DNA from: Methylococcaceae bacterium
GTDB taxonomy: Bacteria; Pseudomonadota; Gammaproteobacteria; Methylococcales; Methylomonadaceae
Assembly: GCA_030693065.1 (NCBI GenBank)
Contig: JAUYBL010000028.1
Location: forward strand, 1-44,241
Direction: 5' to 3'
DNA length: 44,241 nt
Position numbers and translations under genes: made by a program
Notes under the pieces: model-generated
Seen by the model: only the letters and a program-made list of their open reading frames with translations
Told to the model about the DNA's origin: nothing
Databases searched by the model: none
In this document: positions 30,562-40,197 of the stretch, piece after piece
How positions within the stretch are numbered: position 1 is the stretch's first letter
Layout of the letters: every line of letters begins with the position of its first letter

Positions 30562-31761
30562 TCATGATTTAGCTGCCGTTTTTTGGGGTTTCTGCTGCGC
30601 TTCCACCACGCTCACTTTCTCACCTTCAACCAGCAGATCCGATGGACTGGCAACCAGCACATCGCTGGGCGCGATACCTTCCAATACTTCAACGTCACGC
30701 CCAAAATCACGACCCATTTTTATCGGGCGAAAGGCAATATGGTTTTCAGCATCGACAACCACAACATGAGTGCCGTCATGATCCACTACCAGTACATTGG
30801 CTGGGACGACCAAAGGACTGACTTTATTGCCAACGATGTTAATGGCGATTTCTACATAAGAGCCTGGTAACAGTTTGCCGTCTTTATTAGGGAGAATAAC
30901 GTCTACTTGGCGTGAACGATTAACCGGATCCAACGCCCCGGCAGCATGGTCAATATGCGCTGTAACTGTTTTACCTTGGGCTTCAAGAATCTTGACCGTC
31001 ACTTCCTGACCGACTTTAACGTCGTCCGCATACACCTGGGGCACCCAGACGGTTAGCCTTAGCGGGTCAATTTGCGTCAGCGCAAACAGCTCTTGAGTAC
31101 CGGCCGTGATGAGATTACCCACTTCAGCGGCACGGCGCGTCACAACCCCAGAAAATGGCGCCACGATGCGGCAATAGTTTTCGATGTTTTCCAGTCGTTT
31201 AACATTAACTTCAGCAGTCGCCAAGTCAGCTTCAGCCTGCAAAACAGCGCTACGCTTTTCGTCGAACTCCTGCTCGATAACGCTGTCGGTTTCTTTTAAT
31301 ACTTTCCAGCGTTTTAAGGTCGAACGCGCCAATTCCAGCCGGACTTTTATTTGCGACACAGCCGCCCGCGCCTGCGCTAATTCTTGCTCCAATTCAGGCA
31401 CATCAATGGTGGCCAATAGTTCGCCTTTTTTTACTTGGTCGCCGATTGTTTTGTGCCAAGCGCTTAGATAACCATTGGTGCGGGCATAAATCTGCGTTTC
31501 GGCATTGCCGCGCAAACTGGCAGGCAACACAATCTTGCGAGACGATTCGCCGGGCTTTGAACGCACTGTGATAACGCTGCGTTGCAAGCTGGCTTGGTTG
31601 CGCTGTTGCAGGTTTTTCGCATCGACTTGGTTAAGCCCAAATCGCAAACCTCCGGCCAAAAGTAAAAAAAACAACAATCCAAAGCCGATTCTTTTAACAA
31701 AAACCAGCGTCCGTTGTGGGTTTGACGGCAAAGCAAATGCAGGCGGGGTTTGATTACTCAT
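30562..31761 (-). CDS. RND efflux periplasmic adaptor (membrane fusion protein)
   Basis: 399 residues from ATG 31761. An N-terminal membrane anchor (about 20-42) is followed by lipoyl-like half motifs (LSAWHKTIGDQVKKGELLAT and IVAPFSGVVTRRAAEVGNLI), a coiled-coil hairpin between them and the HlyD/AcrA beta-barrel (DPLRLTVWVPQVYADDVKVG). It bridges the inner-membrane pump to an outer-membrane channel. It starts 7 bp after the pump stop codon. No TolC-type gene is adjacent, so the channel is probably shared. Earlier starts run into the pump gene. Confidence 0.9.
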   Translation of the reverse strand: MSNQTPPAFALPSNPQRTLVFVKRIGFGLLFFLLLAGGLRFGLNQVDAKNLQQRNQASLQRSVITVRSKPGESSRKIVLPASLRGNAETQIYARTNGYLSAWHKTIGDQVKKGELLATIDVPELEQELAQARAAVSQIKVRLELARSTLKRWKVLKETDSVIEQEFDEKRSAVLQAEADLATAEVNVKRLENIENYCRIVAPFSGVVTRRAAEVGNLITAGTQELFALTQIDPLRLTVWVPQVYADDVKVGQEVTVKILEAQGKTVTAHIDHAAGALDPVNRSRQVDVILPNKDGKLLPGSYVEIAINIVGNKVSPLVVPANVLVVDHDGTHVVVVDAENHIAFRPIKMGRDFGRDVEVLEGIAPSDVLVASPSDLLVEGEKVSVVEAQQKPQKTAAKS

Positions 31762-31768
31762 ATTGATT

Positions 31769-34700
31769 TCATTCAGCCAAAAGAATTGCATGATGTGAAG
31801 CACGACGATCGAGCCATCGATGCGCACTTGAAAAAACGATAGGGACAAATAACAGCGTTGAGACGGTTGCGAACGCCAAGCCGCCAATTACCGCACGACC
31901 CAGCGGCGCATTCTGCTCAGCGCCCTCCCCCCAACCGATAGCCATCGGCAACATCCCGACGACCATCGCAAAGGCGGTCATCATGACCGGTCGCAAACGA
32001 GTAGCGGCAGCTTCCAACGCCGCGGTGACTGGCGGCACACCGGCATTTAAGCGGGTGCGCGCAAACGACACCAGCAAGATACTATTGGCGGTGACTACGC
32101 CCATAGACATAATGCTGCCGGTCAAGGCCGGAATACTCAGCGTGGTGCCGGTAAGGAATAAGGTCCAGGCGATACCGGCCAATGCAGCCGGCAACGCACT
32201 GACGATAATGAACGGATCAAGCCAGGACTGAAAATTAACCACCAATAACAAGTACAACATGACAATCGCTACCGCTAAACCCGTCGCAAGTGCAATAAAT
32301 GAACTGTTCAAGGTCTGAATTTGACCACGCACATCTAGCTCAACACCTCGCGGCAACTTAGCCCGGCTTTGCGCAATCAATTGGTCTATGTCAACACTGA
32401 CCGACCCCAAATCCCGGTCTTCAACATTCGCATAAATATTAAATGCGTTATTCGAGTTGAAGTGAGACACCACCGCAGGCTGAACACCGCGCTTTAAGGT
32501 TACTAAGTTACCCAACAGCTGTGGCTGGCTGTCGCTGTCGTTACCGACTGGCGTACGCATCAGCGCATCAATACTGTCGAGATCAAGCGGGTTGCCCATC
32601 ACGCCAATATTCACAGTGTTGCCATTAGCCGGATTTAGCCAATAGGTGGGCGCGGTTTGCATACTGCCGCTAAGCGTTAATAGTAGATTTTGCGCGACGT
32701 TACGTGCCGATAGACCAAGTTGTTCAAGCTGCGAGCGATTCATTTCCAAATCCAGCGCAGGTCTGTTGGTACGTTGATAAATATGGGCATCAACAATGCC
32801 GGGAATTTGCCGGAGCCGATTATTAAACTCAACAACCAGCGGTATCACCTCATCCGGCTTGCCACCGACAAACTGAATATCGATCGGTGCCGGAATACCA
32901 AAGTTAAGGGTTTGGCTGACCTGATCAGCAGGTTGAAAAAAGAATTCAAGCCCAGGGAAGCGGCGCGGCAGCTCCGCGCGTAAATCTTTTATATAGTTAA
33001 CACTCGGGGCATGATCACCGGCACGTAGAGAGATCATGATTTCAGTATCGGCAGTTTCGACCGTGCCGGAGTTACCGAATAAAGTGTTTCGTGTGCTGTA
33101 AGGGCCACCGATAATGTCCAGCACCTCGCCCAACTCTTCAGATGGAATACGTTCACGGATGAATTTTTCCACTTCGTCAATTTGATGAGGCATTTCTTCA
33201 ATTCGCGTACCGGCAGGCGCACGTATATGCAGCCTGATTTGGCCTGCGTCTACCGACGGAAACAAATCCTGTCCAAGCAGCGGCACCAGCGTCAGCGAGA
33301 GCAGGCAAAATCCTAGGAAGGCCGAGCCGTAACGTAAACGATGCTTAAGAAGATGACTTAACAACACCACATAATGACCACGAAACACTTCAAAGCCATG
33401 CTCGAAAGCGTGATGAATCTGCTTGAATTGGTGAGCGAGTGAATTACTCGGCAACTGTTCTTTGTGACCACCATGATGCCCGGCCATCATGTACATCACT
33501 AAGGTCGGCACCAAGGTTCGTGATAATAGATAGGAGGCCAACATCGCAAACACCACGGCTTCAGCCATAGGTACAAATAAGCTGCGCGCGACCCCGGTCA
33601 AAAAAAACATCGGTACGAATACGATGCAAATACACAAGGTCGACACCAACGCAGGCATGGCGATTTCGGCCGCGCCGTCCAGAATCGCCTGATGGGGATT
33701 TTTACCCATTAACATTTGCCGCTCGATATTTTCAATTTCGACCGTAGCATCGTCGACCAATATACCCACCGCCAACGCCAGGCCGCCCATGGTCATCAAA
33801 TTGATGGTTTCACCGATCAAATACAGAATAATCAGCGAGCACATGATCGATAGTGGAATGGAGACAGCGATAATGCAGGTCGTTCGCCAATTGCCCAAAA
33901 ACAGCAAAATCATTGCGGCGGTTAACCCGGCCGCAATTAAACCTTCGTGAATCACGTTGCCTATCGCTGCCTTCACAAATAACGATTGGTCGAACATCAA
34001 TTTCATGTTGATGCCTTCCGGCATTTGGGCAAGCATTTTGGGAATGGTCAGCTTAACGTGCTCAACGACATCCAAGGTCGAGACACTGCCGACCTTAAAG
34101 ATAGAGTTAAGAATGCCACGCTCGCCATTTTGCCGGGCAATAGTCGTTTGCGGCGAAGAGCCGTCACGCACATTGGCCACATCACGAATCAGCGTTGTCG
34201 TACCATTAACCGTGCGCACGGGAATATCGGCAATACGGGAGATAGCGGCGATGGCACCATTGAGCGTCACGTCGTACTCGGTCGATCCTACCTTGATGGT
34301 GCCGGTCGGTAGAATCAGGTTTTGTTCAGCCATCGCATCAACCAAATCAGTGGGTGTAAGCCCCCGCGCATGTAATGCCGCCGGATTGATGTCCACGGTA
34401 ACTTGACGTCCTTTGGAACCAAATGGACTGGTCAGTGCAACGCCACGTTTTGACTGTAAAGAGTTCCGGACGATATTATTTGTTAAATCATTGACTTCGG
34501 TTTCCGGCACGGTGCTGCTGGATATACCCAATTGCACCAATGGCAAATCGGAAGCCGAATACTGAATGACTTGCGGTGGCGCGGTGCTGGGCGGCAATGA
34601 GCGATAGACCGAATTGCTGCCTGACATCACTTGCGCAAGTGCGGTGCGAATATCGGTGCCTTGATGAAAAAACACCTTGATGACTGCCGCGCCGGCATAC

Positions 34701-34951
34701 GACACAGACTCGCTATGCTCAATGCCATCGATCAACGACATCGAGCGCTCGACCGAGCCGGTAAGACGATCCGCGACTTCCTTGGCATTCATGCCTTTAT
34801 AATCCCACAGCATCGCCACCACCGGAATGTCGATATTTGGAAAAATATCGGTCGGCATATTCCGTAATACATAGGGCGTAGACAAGAGAATAAGTAGCGC
34901 CGCCACGAGAAAAGTATAGGGGCGACGTAGGGCGATATTAACTATCCACAT
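31769..34951 (-). CDS. RND efflux transporter inner-membrane permease
   Basis: 1060-residue AcrB/MexF-superfamily proton-driven pump with the standard two-repeat layout: TM1 (about 12-30), periplasmic loop, TM2-6, second large loop (about 560-860) and the final helices. The pattern GGLALAVGILVDDATVEIENI in TM4 carries the paired Asp residues of the proton relay. Substrate is unknown; the acid pair marks it as a drug/organic-compound type or broad-range pump rather than certain HME metal pumps. The promoter should lie in 34952-35247. Confidence 0.93.
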   Translation of the reverse strand: MWIVNIALRRPYTFLVAALLILLSTPYVLRNMPTDIFPNIDIPVVAMLWDYKGMNAKEVADRLTGSVERSMSLIDGIEHSESVSYAGAAVIKVFFHQGTDIRTALAQVMSGSNSVYRSLPPSTAPPQVIQYSASDLPLVQLGISSSTVPETEVNDLTNNIVRNSLQSKRGVALTSPFGSKGRQVTVDINPAALHARGLTPTDLVDAMAEQNLILPTGTIKVGSTEYDVTLNGAIAAISRIADIPVRTVNGTTTLIRDVANVRDGSSPQTTIARQNGERGILNSIFKVGSVSTLDVVEHVKLTIPKMLAQMPEGINMKLMFDQSLFVKAAIGNVIHEGLIAAGLTAAMILLFLGNWRTTCIIAVSIPLSIMCSLIILYLIGETINLMTMGGLALAVGILVDDATVEIENIERQMLMGKNPHQAILDGAAEIAMPALVSTLCICIVFVPMFFLTGVARSLFVPMAEAVVFAMLASYLLSRTLVPTLVMYMMAGHHGGHKEQLPSNSLAHQFKQIHHAFEHGFEVFRGHYVVLLSHLLKHRLRYGSAFLGFCLLSLTLVPLLGQDLFPSVDAGQIRLHIRAPAGTRIEEMPHQIDEVEKFIRERIPSEELGEVLDIIGGPYSTRNTLFGNSGTVETADTEIMISLRAGDHAPSVNYIKDLRAELPRRFPGLEFFFQPADQVSQTLNFGIPAPIDIQFVGGKPDEVIPLVVEFNNRLRQIPGIVDAHIYQRTNRPALDLEMNRSQLEQLGLSARNVAQNLLLTLSGSMQTAPTYWLNPANGNTVNIGVMGNPLDLDSIDALMRTPVGNDSDSQPQLLGNLVTLKRGVQPAVVSHFNSNNAFNIYANVEDRDLGSVSVDIDQLIAQSRAKLPRGVELDVRGQIQTLNSSFIALATGLAVAIVMLYLLLVVNFQSWLDPFIIVSALPAALAGIAWTLFLTGTTLSIPALTGSIMSMGVVTANSILLVSFARTRLNAGVPPVTAALEAAATRLRPVMMTAFAMVVGMLPMAIGWGEGAEQNAPLGRAVIGGLAFATVSTLLFVPIVFSSAHRWLDRRASHHAILLAE

Positions 34952-35247
34952 GAGTTCTCAAGAAATTCGGTAGGTAACGAACCAGTTAAAAGCGGGTCGT
35001 TTTTTAAGCAAAGGGATTACGGTCTTAAACGAAAGCAATTATTAAGCCAATTATTAAAATTAGCTCGTTTTTATCACCGAAGCCACGAACTTAGGAACTT
35101 GATTGCACTTAATAAATAAAACACATCTCATAAAAGCACCCTGCTCTGTTGCTATATCAACAGCCAAGAAGCAGCATTGTTGCTTGATCAACAGGTGTAT
35201 TAGATAAAAACCAAGCTCACTGGTAACCTAGCACTACAAGTAGCATT
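34952..35247. other. Intergenic region with no recognised gene
   Basis: About 300 bp of AT-rich sequence between the divergent pump operon and the next rightward genes. It must hold the pump promoter on the minus strand. It includes a CGAAGCCACGAAC stretch near 35081 and short direct and inverted bits around TTGATCAACAGG, but no convincing operator or RNA element. Confidence 0.4.
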
Positions 35248-35472
35248 TTGAGAAAATGCAGACAGTTCCTTAAGTCGAACAACAAACCTGGACCTCCCTT
35301 GAACACACATAGTGCCGCAGTCAGAATTAAGTGTTTCATCGCCATTTTATTTTTAATGCTGCTTGATATAGGCCCGATTCCTATTACGGCTGGTATCGGT
35401 CTTTATATCGTAATTTTTAGACCGCGCTGGTTTGCTGACTTGGTCGATGCTTTGTACGGAAAAAGAAGATAA
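35248..35472 (+). CDS. Small conserved-type membrane protein
   Basis: Up to 74 residues; TTG at 35299 or ATG at 35356 are shorter start options. The C-terminal pattern LMLLDIGPIPITAGIGLYIVIFRPRWFADLVDALYG is like small proteobacterial membrane proteins with a PxP-turn and the (L/I)FRPxWFxxLV motif. There are two membrane helices. The stop lies 2 bp before the next ATG, so it is coupled to the GDPD gene. Function unknown. Confidence 0.6.
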   Translation: MRKCRQFLKSNNKPGPPLNTHSAAVRIKCFIAILFLMLLDIGPIPITAGIGLYIVIFRPRWFADLVDALYGKRR

Positions 35473-35474
35473 TA

Positions 35475-36242
35475 ATGAATCCAAAAAATAATCTGATTTT
35501 TGCTCATCGCGGTGGCAACAAAGAAGCTGTCGAGCAAGGACTGGGGATTGCTGAAAACACTCGCGCCGCGTTTAATCATGCGCTGCTCTCTGCAGTTGAT
35601 GGCGTTGAAACTGACGTGCAACTTAGTCGTGACGAAGTACCGGTACTTTGGCATGACTGGTTTTTAGATAAACTGGGACATCCCGGCAAACGCATTGATG
35701 ATTTTACTTTCGAACAGCTTAAAGACATGGATTTTGCAGGTTATGGCGAAACTGGCGCTACGCCTGAAGCGGTATTAAGCCTTGAAGAATTTATCGCCAG
35801 TTATCAAGGGCTTTGCCAATTAAATATTGAAATCAAAAGCCATGACGACGAATCGGCAACCCGCCAACAGCGCAAGCTTGCGCAGACTTTGGCAATCATC
35901 GAACCCTTCGGCAATCAAGGCGTCTTCATCTCCTCGTACAGCTTGCCTTGTTTAGAGTTTGCCCATCAACAAGCTGCTGATTTTCCGCTGTTTTATCTTT
36001 TATCAGACTGTTACAGCCAAACAGACATTGAGCAACTGCTTGAAACACACGCTTTTTTGAAGGGATTTTGCTTGCCTATCTGCAATTTAGATAGCGCAAT
36101 CGTTGATCTTTTACATAAAAATGGCAAAGTGCTTGCGGCTTATACTTGCAACAATAACGAAGAAATTACCAAAGCAATCGCAGTTAAAGCGGACATAGTC
36201 ATCACTGATTATCCACTGCTGGCATTAAGTTTACGCTCCTAA
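35475..36242 (+). CDS. Glycerophosphodiester phosphodiesterase family protein
   Basis: 255 residues, GDPD fold. The catalytic start FAHRGGNKE...ENTRAAF has the conserved HRG and EN motifs. DGVETDVQLSRDEVPVLWHDW holds the metal-binding E-x-D and the second histidine. NIEIKSHD provides the next glutamate and lysine. The end, ITDYPLLAL, is typical. No signal peptide is seen, so it is cytoplasmic, like UgpQ, splitting deacylated phospholipid diesters to glycerol-3-phosphate. Confidence 0.9.
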   Translation: MNPKNNLIFAHRGGNKEAVEQGLGIAENTRAAFNHALLSAVDGVETDVQLSRDEVPVLWHDWFLDKLGHPGKRIDDFTFEQLKDMDFAGYGETGATPEAVLSLEEFIASYQGLCQLNIEIKSHDDESATRQQRKLAQTLAIIEPFGNQGVFISSYSLPCLEFAHQQAADFPLFYLLSDCYSQTDIEQLLETHAFLKGFCLPICNLDSAIVDLLHKNGKVLAAYTCNNNEEITKAIAVKADIVITDYPLLALSLRS

Positions 36243-36274
36243 CTTAACCAACTACCTTTCGATTAAGGATTCCC

Positions 36275-37006
36275 GTGGCTACCGAACGTTACACTCGTTT
36301 TAAAGATATTTCCGTCAGTGAACGTGTTTTAAATACCGTGTTCTTATTAACTATTGGACTGGGTTATTTAATGGCGCTGGCCAACCTTTATTACACCCAC
36401 CAAGGACACGATGGCGAAGCCGGATTATCTATAGAAGATGTGATGATTAATTATCACGGCTCCAATGGCAGTACACGCTTAGGGTCTGCCATCAACGGCA
36501 TCATGGAACCCAATTTAAAATACAAAAGCGACAAGGAAGTTATTTTGAAATGGATACAAGAAGGCGCCGATGAACCGGGCTACGATGAAAAAATCGCCCC
36601 CATTTTTAATAGGGATTGCATTTTATGTCACTCGCCCAGTATTAATCCTAACTTACCTGATTTAACCAACTTCGCGGGCGTTACTGAAGTCACGCATACG
36701 GGCGGCGCCTCTTACCCGCGTCTGATTAGGGTGTCGCATATCCATTTGTTTGGCATTGCTTTTATTCTGTACTTCATCGGCAGAATTTTTTTGCTCTGCG
36801 ACATTAATGTACACGTCAAACGGGTGGCGGTAGTGATTCCTTTTATCGCCATGTTGATCGATATTTCTTCGTGGTTTGTGACTAAGGTCAATCCAGCCTT
36901 TGCCTATGTTGTCGTCGGCAGTGGAGGATTAATGGGCCTTTCGATGGGCTTTCAAATTTTGTTAAGCATTTACCAAATGTGGTTTTATACCAATAATGAT
37001 GAGTGA
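36275..37006 (+). CDS. Membrane-bound c-type cytochrome of unknown role
   Basis: 243 residues from GTG 36275. One N-terminal membrane helix (about 19-40) precedes a periplasmic domain with a single heme site CILCH (C115, C118, H119). Three or four membrane helices (about 153-240) follow. The histidines in RVSHIHLFGIAF near the membrane face might be additional heme or quinone ligands. Proteins of this design occur in methanotrophs without a firmly known function. It is separated from the GDPD gene by 32 bp. Confidence 0.75.
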   Translation: MATERYTRFKDISVSERVLNTVFLLTIGLGYLMALANLYYTHQGHDGEAGLSIEDVMINYHGSNGSTRLGSAINGIMEPNLKYKSDKEVILKWIQEGADEPGYDEKIAPIFNRDCILCHSPSINPNLPDLTNFAGVTEVTHTGGASYPRLIRVSHIHLFGIAFILYFIGRIFLLCDINVHVKRVAVVIPFIAMLIDISSWFVTKVNPAFAYVVVGSGGLMGLSMGFQILLSIYQMWFYTNNDE

Positions 37007-37025
37007 TTGTCTCACTCATCATTAT
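36993..37025. terminator. Bidirectional terminator between convergent genes
   Basis: A perfect 14-bp inverted repeat (36993-37006 and 37012-37025, loop TTGTC) overlaps the stop codons of both convergent genes, the cytochrome gene on the plus strand and the NlpC/P60 gene on the minus strand. T-runs are weak on both sides, so it may act mainly as a stabilising 3' stem or a road-block. Confidence 0.65.
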
Positions 37026-37513
37026 GGCCTGCGCACTGCAACAAAACGTTTTTCCCAATAGCTGTTTTTAAGACTCGATACCGTTACCCGGCCGGTTCGC
37101 TGGCTGGGTGCATGCACAAACTGATTGTCTTTAACATAAATACCGACATGTGAAAATTGCTTGCCGGTGGTATTAAAAAACACCAGATCGCCCGGATGCG
37201 CTTGATTTTTGGGCACAGGCGTCAAAGCATCTGCCATTTCTGCGACGGTTCGCGGTAATTGCACACCTTGATGTTCATAAACATGTCTCACAAAGCCACT
37301 GCAATCAAAGCCTTCTTGGGGATTATCTTTGCCAAATCGATACGGCGCACCTTGCAAACGCAAGGCATAATCCACCGTCGGCGAGTTGGTCTGATAGCTA
37401 TCAACAGCACCGGTTTTAGGTTCGGGCGTACTGGCGCAGCCGGAAAATAAAACCACTACCAGAGGCAGTAACAATCTGCTTAACTGATAATCTGTATTTT
37501 TTCTGAAAAGCAT
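37022..37513 (-). CDS. NlpC/P60 family lipoprotein, peptidoglycan endopeptidase
   Basis: 163 residues. A signal peptide with lipobox VLFSGC (Cys26) makes it a probable outer-membrane lipoprotein. The NlpC/P60 domain (about 45-160) has catalytic C71 (FDCSGF), H122 (FSHVGIY) and H134 (FVHAPS). The family cuts D-Glu/mDAP bonds in stem peptides, as in Spr/MepS. The catalytic triad is complete. It follows a group of polysaccharide genes on the same strand but has its own 58-bp gap. Confidence 0.92.
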   Translation of the reverse strand: MLFRKNTDYQLSRLLLPLVVVLFSGCASTPEPKTGAVDSYQTNSPTVDYALRLQGAPYRFGKDNPQEGFDCSGFVRHVYEHQGVQLPRTVAEMADALTPVPKNQAHPGDLVFFNTTGKQFSHVGIYVKDNQFVHAPSQRTGRVTVSSLKNSYWEKRFVAVRRP

Positions 37514-37571
37514 GATTTCCTATGTAATCGCCAATTAATTGAATGCAAACATTTGTTTTTGCGCCGGTGTA

Positions 37572-38921
37572 TCAAAATACAGGTTGAACTTTTGACACCA
37601 CTTGCCTGGTTTTTCCCGATGCTTCCGGAGCAATATTATCAACAAGCTGGATATGAGTTTTACACGCCTCGTCAAAACGCGCTTTAAATTTATCTTCAAT
37701 AACGGATAACGATGCGGCATCCCAAAACGCGTTAGTGACTATCAGCACCTCAAATTGATTAATCGCATGTTGAATGATTTTAAACTGTTCTACGCCAGCT
37801 GTTTCCCGCAAGATATAAATACCCGCCAAAGCATGAATAATCGAACCATTTTGATGCACCAGAAAATCGGTGCTGCGGCCGACTACTTCTTCAATAACAT
37901 GCAAGCCTCTGCCGTCTTTATCGGCTTCATTCGATAATCTGACCATATCGCCGGTGCGGTAACGAATAAACGGCTGGGCTTCTGAGCATAGACCGGTCAT
38001 TACTGCCTCACCCATCTCGCCCGGCTGTACCGGATTGCCGTCGCCATCCAACACTTCAAGAATATTGCTTTCGCTCAACAACAGCATTTGTTGATGACTA
38101 TTGGCATGGGAAATCAAGCCAGCATCTCGACTACCAAATTCATTAGCAACCGGCACATTAAACACTTCAGAAATCACTTCTCGCTGTTCAGGATAAAGCG
38201 GCTCGCCGGTTGTGCACACCACTTTTAAACTAGGAAGATTAAGCTTTTTACCGTTTTGCTTTGCGTAACGCGCCAATAACGCAACGCTGCTGGCATAGCC
38301 GTAAATGCACCGCGGCTTGAACTTTTCAATCGCTGTTAAATAGCTACTCATTCTCTCCGGCGACATCGCAAAAGCATTTAATACCAGCTGATTAAGTAAG
38401 CGGTCACGAATGGTTTTAATTTTATCGGTTTTATTCAGTTCTACAGGCGAGCCCCACAAATACACCTCCGGTTCACCGACATCAACGCCCCACCAGCGTC
38501 TGGCGCGAATGCGTCCAGCAGCATCGGCTGCCTGACGAGCTCTGCCGAAATGAAAGATCAGCGGCTGGCCACTGGAACCGCCGGTGGTGTAACGAAAAGC
38601 ACCACCCGGAACGCCCTGCCAAACCATGTCTTGTCCATGCTGTTGAGCATCCGCGCGAATCATTGTGGGTAGTTTTCTTAATTCTTCAAAACTTAACTGG
38701 TCGATATTAATGCCAGCATCACTGATACGTCGACTATGCCAGGGGCTATGTGCTACGGCTGTTTTCAGTAAGGTTTGCAGCTTTTGTAATTGCAGTGCTT
38801 CGATAGCCTCTCTTGACGTCCACTGGCTTTTTTCCAGCTCAGCCAAATATGAAAATGTAGGCCGATGCAATAATTTTTCTTGCAGCGGATAGATTATTTC
38901 TCTGGAGATAAAAGGATTCAT
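37572..38921 (-). CDS. CapK/PaaK-like AMP-forming enzyme
   Basis: 449 residues of the phenylacetate-CoA ligase/CapK group in the ANL superfamily. The phosphate-binding loop is YTTGGSSGQPL. Further motifs are CTTGEPLYPEQ, the aromatic-Gly NEFGSRDAGLIS and YRTGDMV. CapK-like members occur in capsule and exopolysaccharide clusters, where they are thought to activate an acyl group. Here it stands before two glycosyltransferase genes on the same strand, so a surface-glycan role is more likely than phenylacetate breakdown. Confidence 0.85.
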   Translation of the reverse strand: MNPFISREIIYPLQEKLLHRPTFSYLAELEKSQWTSREAIEALQLQKLQTLLKTAVAHSPWHSRRISDAGINIDQLSFEELRKLPTMIRADAQQHGQDMVWQGVPGGAFRYTTGGSSGQPLIFHFGRARQAADAAGRIRARRWWGVDVGEPEVYLWGSPVELNKTDKIKTIRDRLLNQLVLNAFAMSPERMSSYLTAIEKFKPRCIYGYASSVALLARYAKQNGKKLNLPSLKVVCTTGEPLYPEQREVISEVFNVPVANEFGSRDAGLISHANSHQQMLLLSESNILEVLDGDGNPVQPGEMGEAVMTGLCSEAQPFIRYRTGDMVRLSNEADKDGRGLHVIEEVVGRSTDFLVHQNGSIIHALAGIYILRETAGVEQFKIIQHAINQFEVLIVTNAFWDAASLSVIEDKFKARFDEACKTHIQLVDNIAPEASGKTRQVVSKVQPVF

Positions 38922-38932
38922 AGTTGCTTTGA

Positions 38933-40156
38933 TTAGGTCAAAAGACTGTCGTAAAGGGCTTGTATTTTATTAGTGTGCGTTTCAACCGAGAACGTCGCTA
39001 ACGCATGATCGCGGGCATTTTGTCCCAACCGTGCCCGTAATTCGGGCTCTCGATAAAAACGTTCAATTTGATTCGCCAGGGCAACCGCGTCTTTAGGGCT
39101 GAACAACAAACCGGTTTGATTATGTGCCATCATTTCTGCAGCGCCGCCATGATCAGGGCCAATTAACGGTCGTCCCATTGCCATGCTCTCGATAACAACC
39201 GTGCCAAGCGGTTCCGGGCTGGTGGATGCAGAAACCACAACATCCAAACCGTTGTATACCGTTTCCATTTTGGCAACATGGCCGGTAAAACTAACAATGT
39301 CTTGCAGCTGTTCGTCAATAATTTGCTGACGAAGTTTGGCCTCATAAGCAACGCAATCATCAGGCGTGCCACCGACGATGATCATTTTCAGCCCGGGGAT
39401 TTTGTTGCTCAATAGCTTTGCCGCGTCGAGAAACAGCTCTTGCCCTTTCCAGGGTATCAATAATCCCACAAGACCGACTGCAAAGGCATCAGGCGTTATG
39501 TTGTGTTGCTTTCTAAATTCAGTACCGTCTGCGTTCAAATCCAGCTTTTCTAAGGCGATGCCATCGTAAATCACGCTGATTTTATCTACCGGCACCTGGG
39601 CGTTAGCTTGCATACTCTTGGCAACCCAATGCGACACGGAAATAAAATGATCGGGTAAACTGAATGCCCAGCGCATTAACCGGGAGCCATTTTGATCGCC
39701 ACGCACATGACACACAGTAGGTATGCGCAGCAGTTTCCCCACTAATAACGCAGCGCGATTACACAGCGGCTCGTTATTGGCATGAATCAAATCAACTTTA
39801 CAACGCCAAGCCGTCCAGAGCAGACGCAAAAAAAACGGCAGGAAATTAAATGCATCATCTGCTCTAGCCAGGACTTGATTAAGCACGGTATTTAAACCAG
39901 GAATTCGGCTTAACCAACTAATTTGAGCAAGCTTACGTCGCAGCGCAATCACATCAATGTGCCTGTCCGCGATGCAGTACCAATCGGCTTCTTGTGCAAT
40001 TTCACGGTAATGCGTACCTGTGCGGCCAGTGACTACTAGCGGATTAAAACGGCTACGATCAAGGTGTCTGACAAGATGCCGTAAACAAATAATCGCCCCA
40101 CCGTAACCGATGCCATTTTCAACATACAGGATGTTCTTTATCGTTTGTTTACTCAC
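38933..40156 (-). CDS. Glycosyltransferase family 4 protein
   Basis: 407 residues, GT-B fold. The N-terminal domain begins NILYVENGIGYGGAIICLRHL, the usual glycine-rich acceptor-side loop. The C-terminal domain has GLVGLLIPWKGQELFLDAAK and the nucleotide-sugar E-x7-E type motif around SPEPLGTVVIESMAMGRP. It starts 12 bp upstream of the CapK-like gene region and is part of the putative polysaccharide group. Sugar specificity is unknown. Confidence 0.9.
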   Translation of the reverse strand: MSKQTIKNILYVENGIGYGGAIICLRHLVRHLDRSRFNPLVVTGRTGTHYREIAQEADWYCIADRHIDVIALRRKLAQISWLSRIPGLNTVLNQVLARADDAFNFLPFFLRLLWTAWRCKVDLIHANNEPLCNRAALLVGKLLRIPTVCHVRGDQNGSRLMRWAFSLPDHFISVSHWVAKSMQANAQVPVDKISVIYDGIALEKLDLNADGTEFRKQHNITPDAFAVGLVGLLIPWKGQELFLDAAKLLSNKIPGLKMIIVGGTPDDCVAYEAKLRQQIIDEQLQDIVSFTGHVAKMETVYNGLDVVVSASTSPEPLGTVVIESMAMGRPLIGPDHGGAAEMMAHNQTGLLFSPKDAVALANQIERFYREPELRARLGQNARDHALATFSVETHTNKIQALYDSLLT

Positions 40157-40197
40157 TCAAAGCACCCGTTGAGTTGAAGGTTGATAATGCGGATTTA

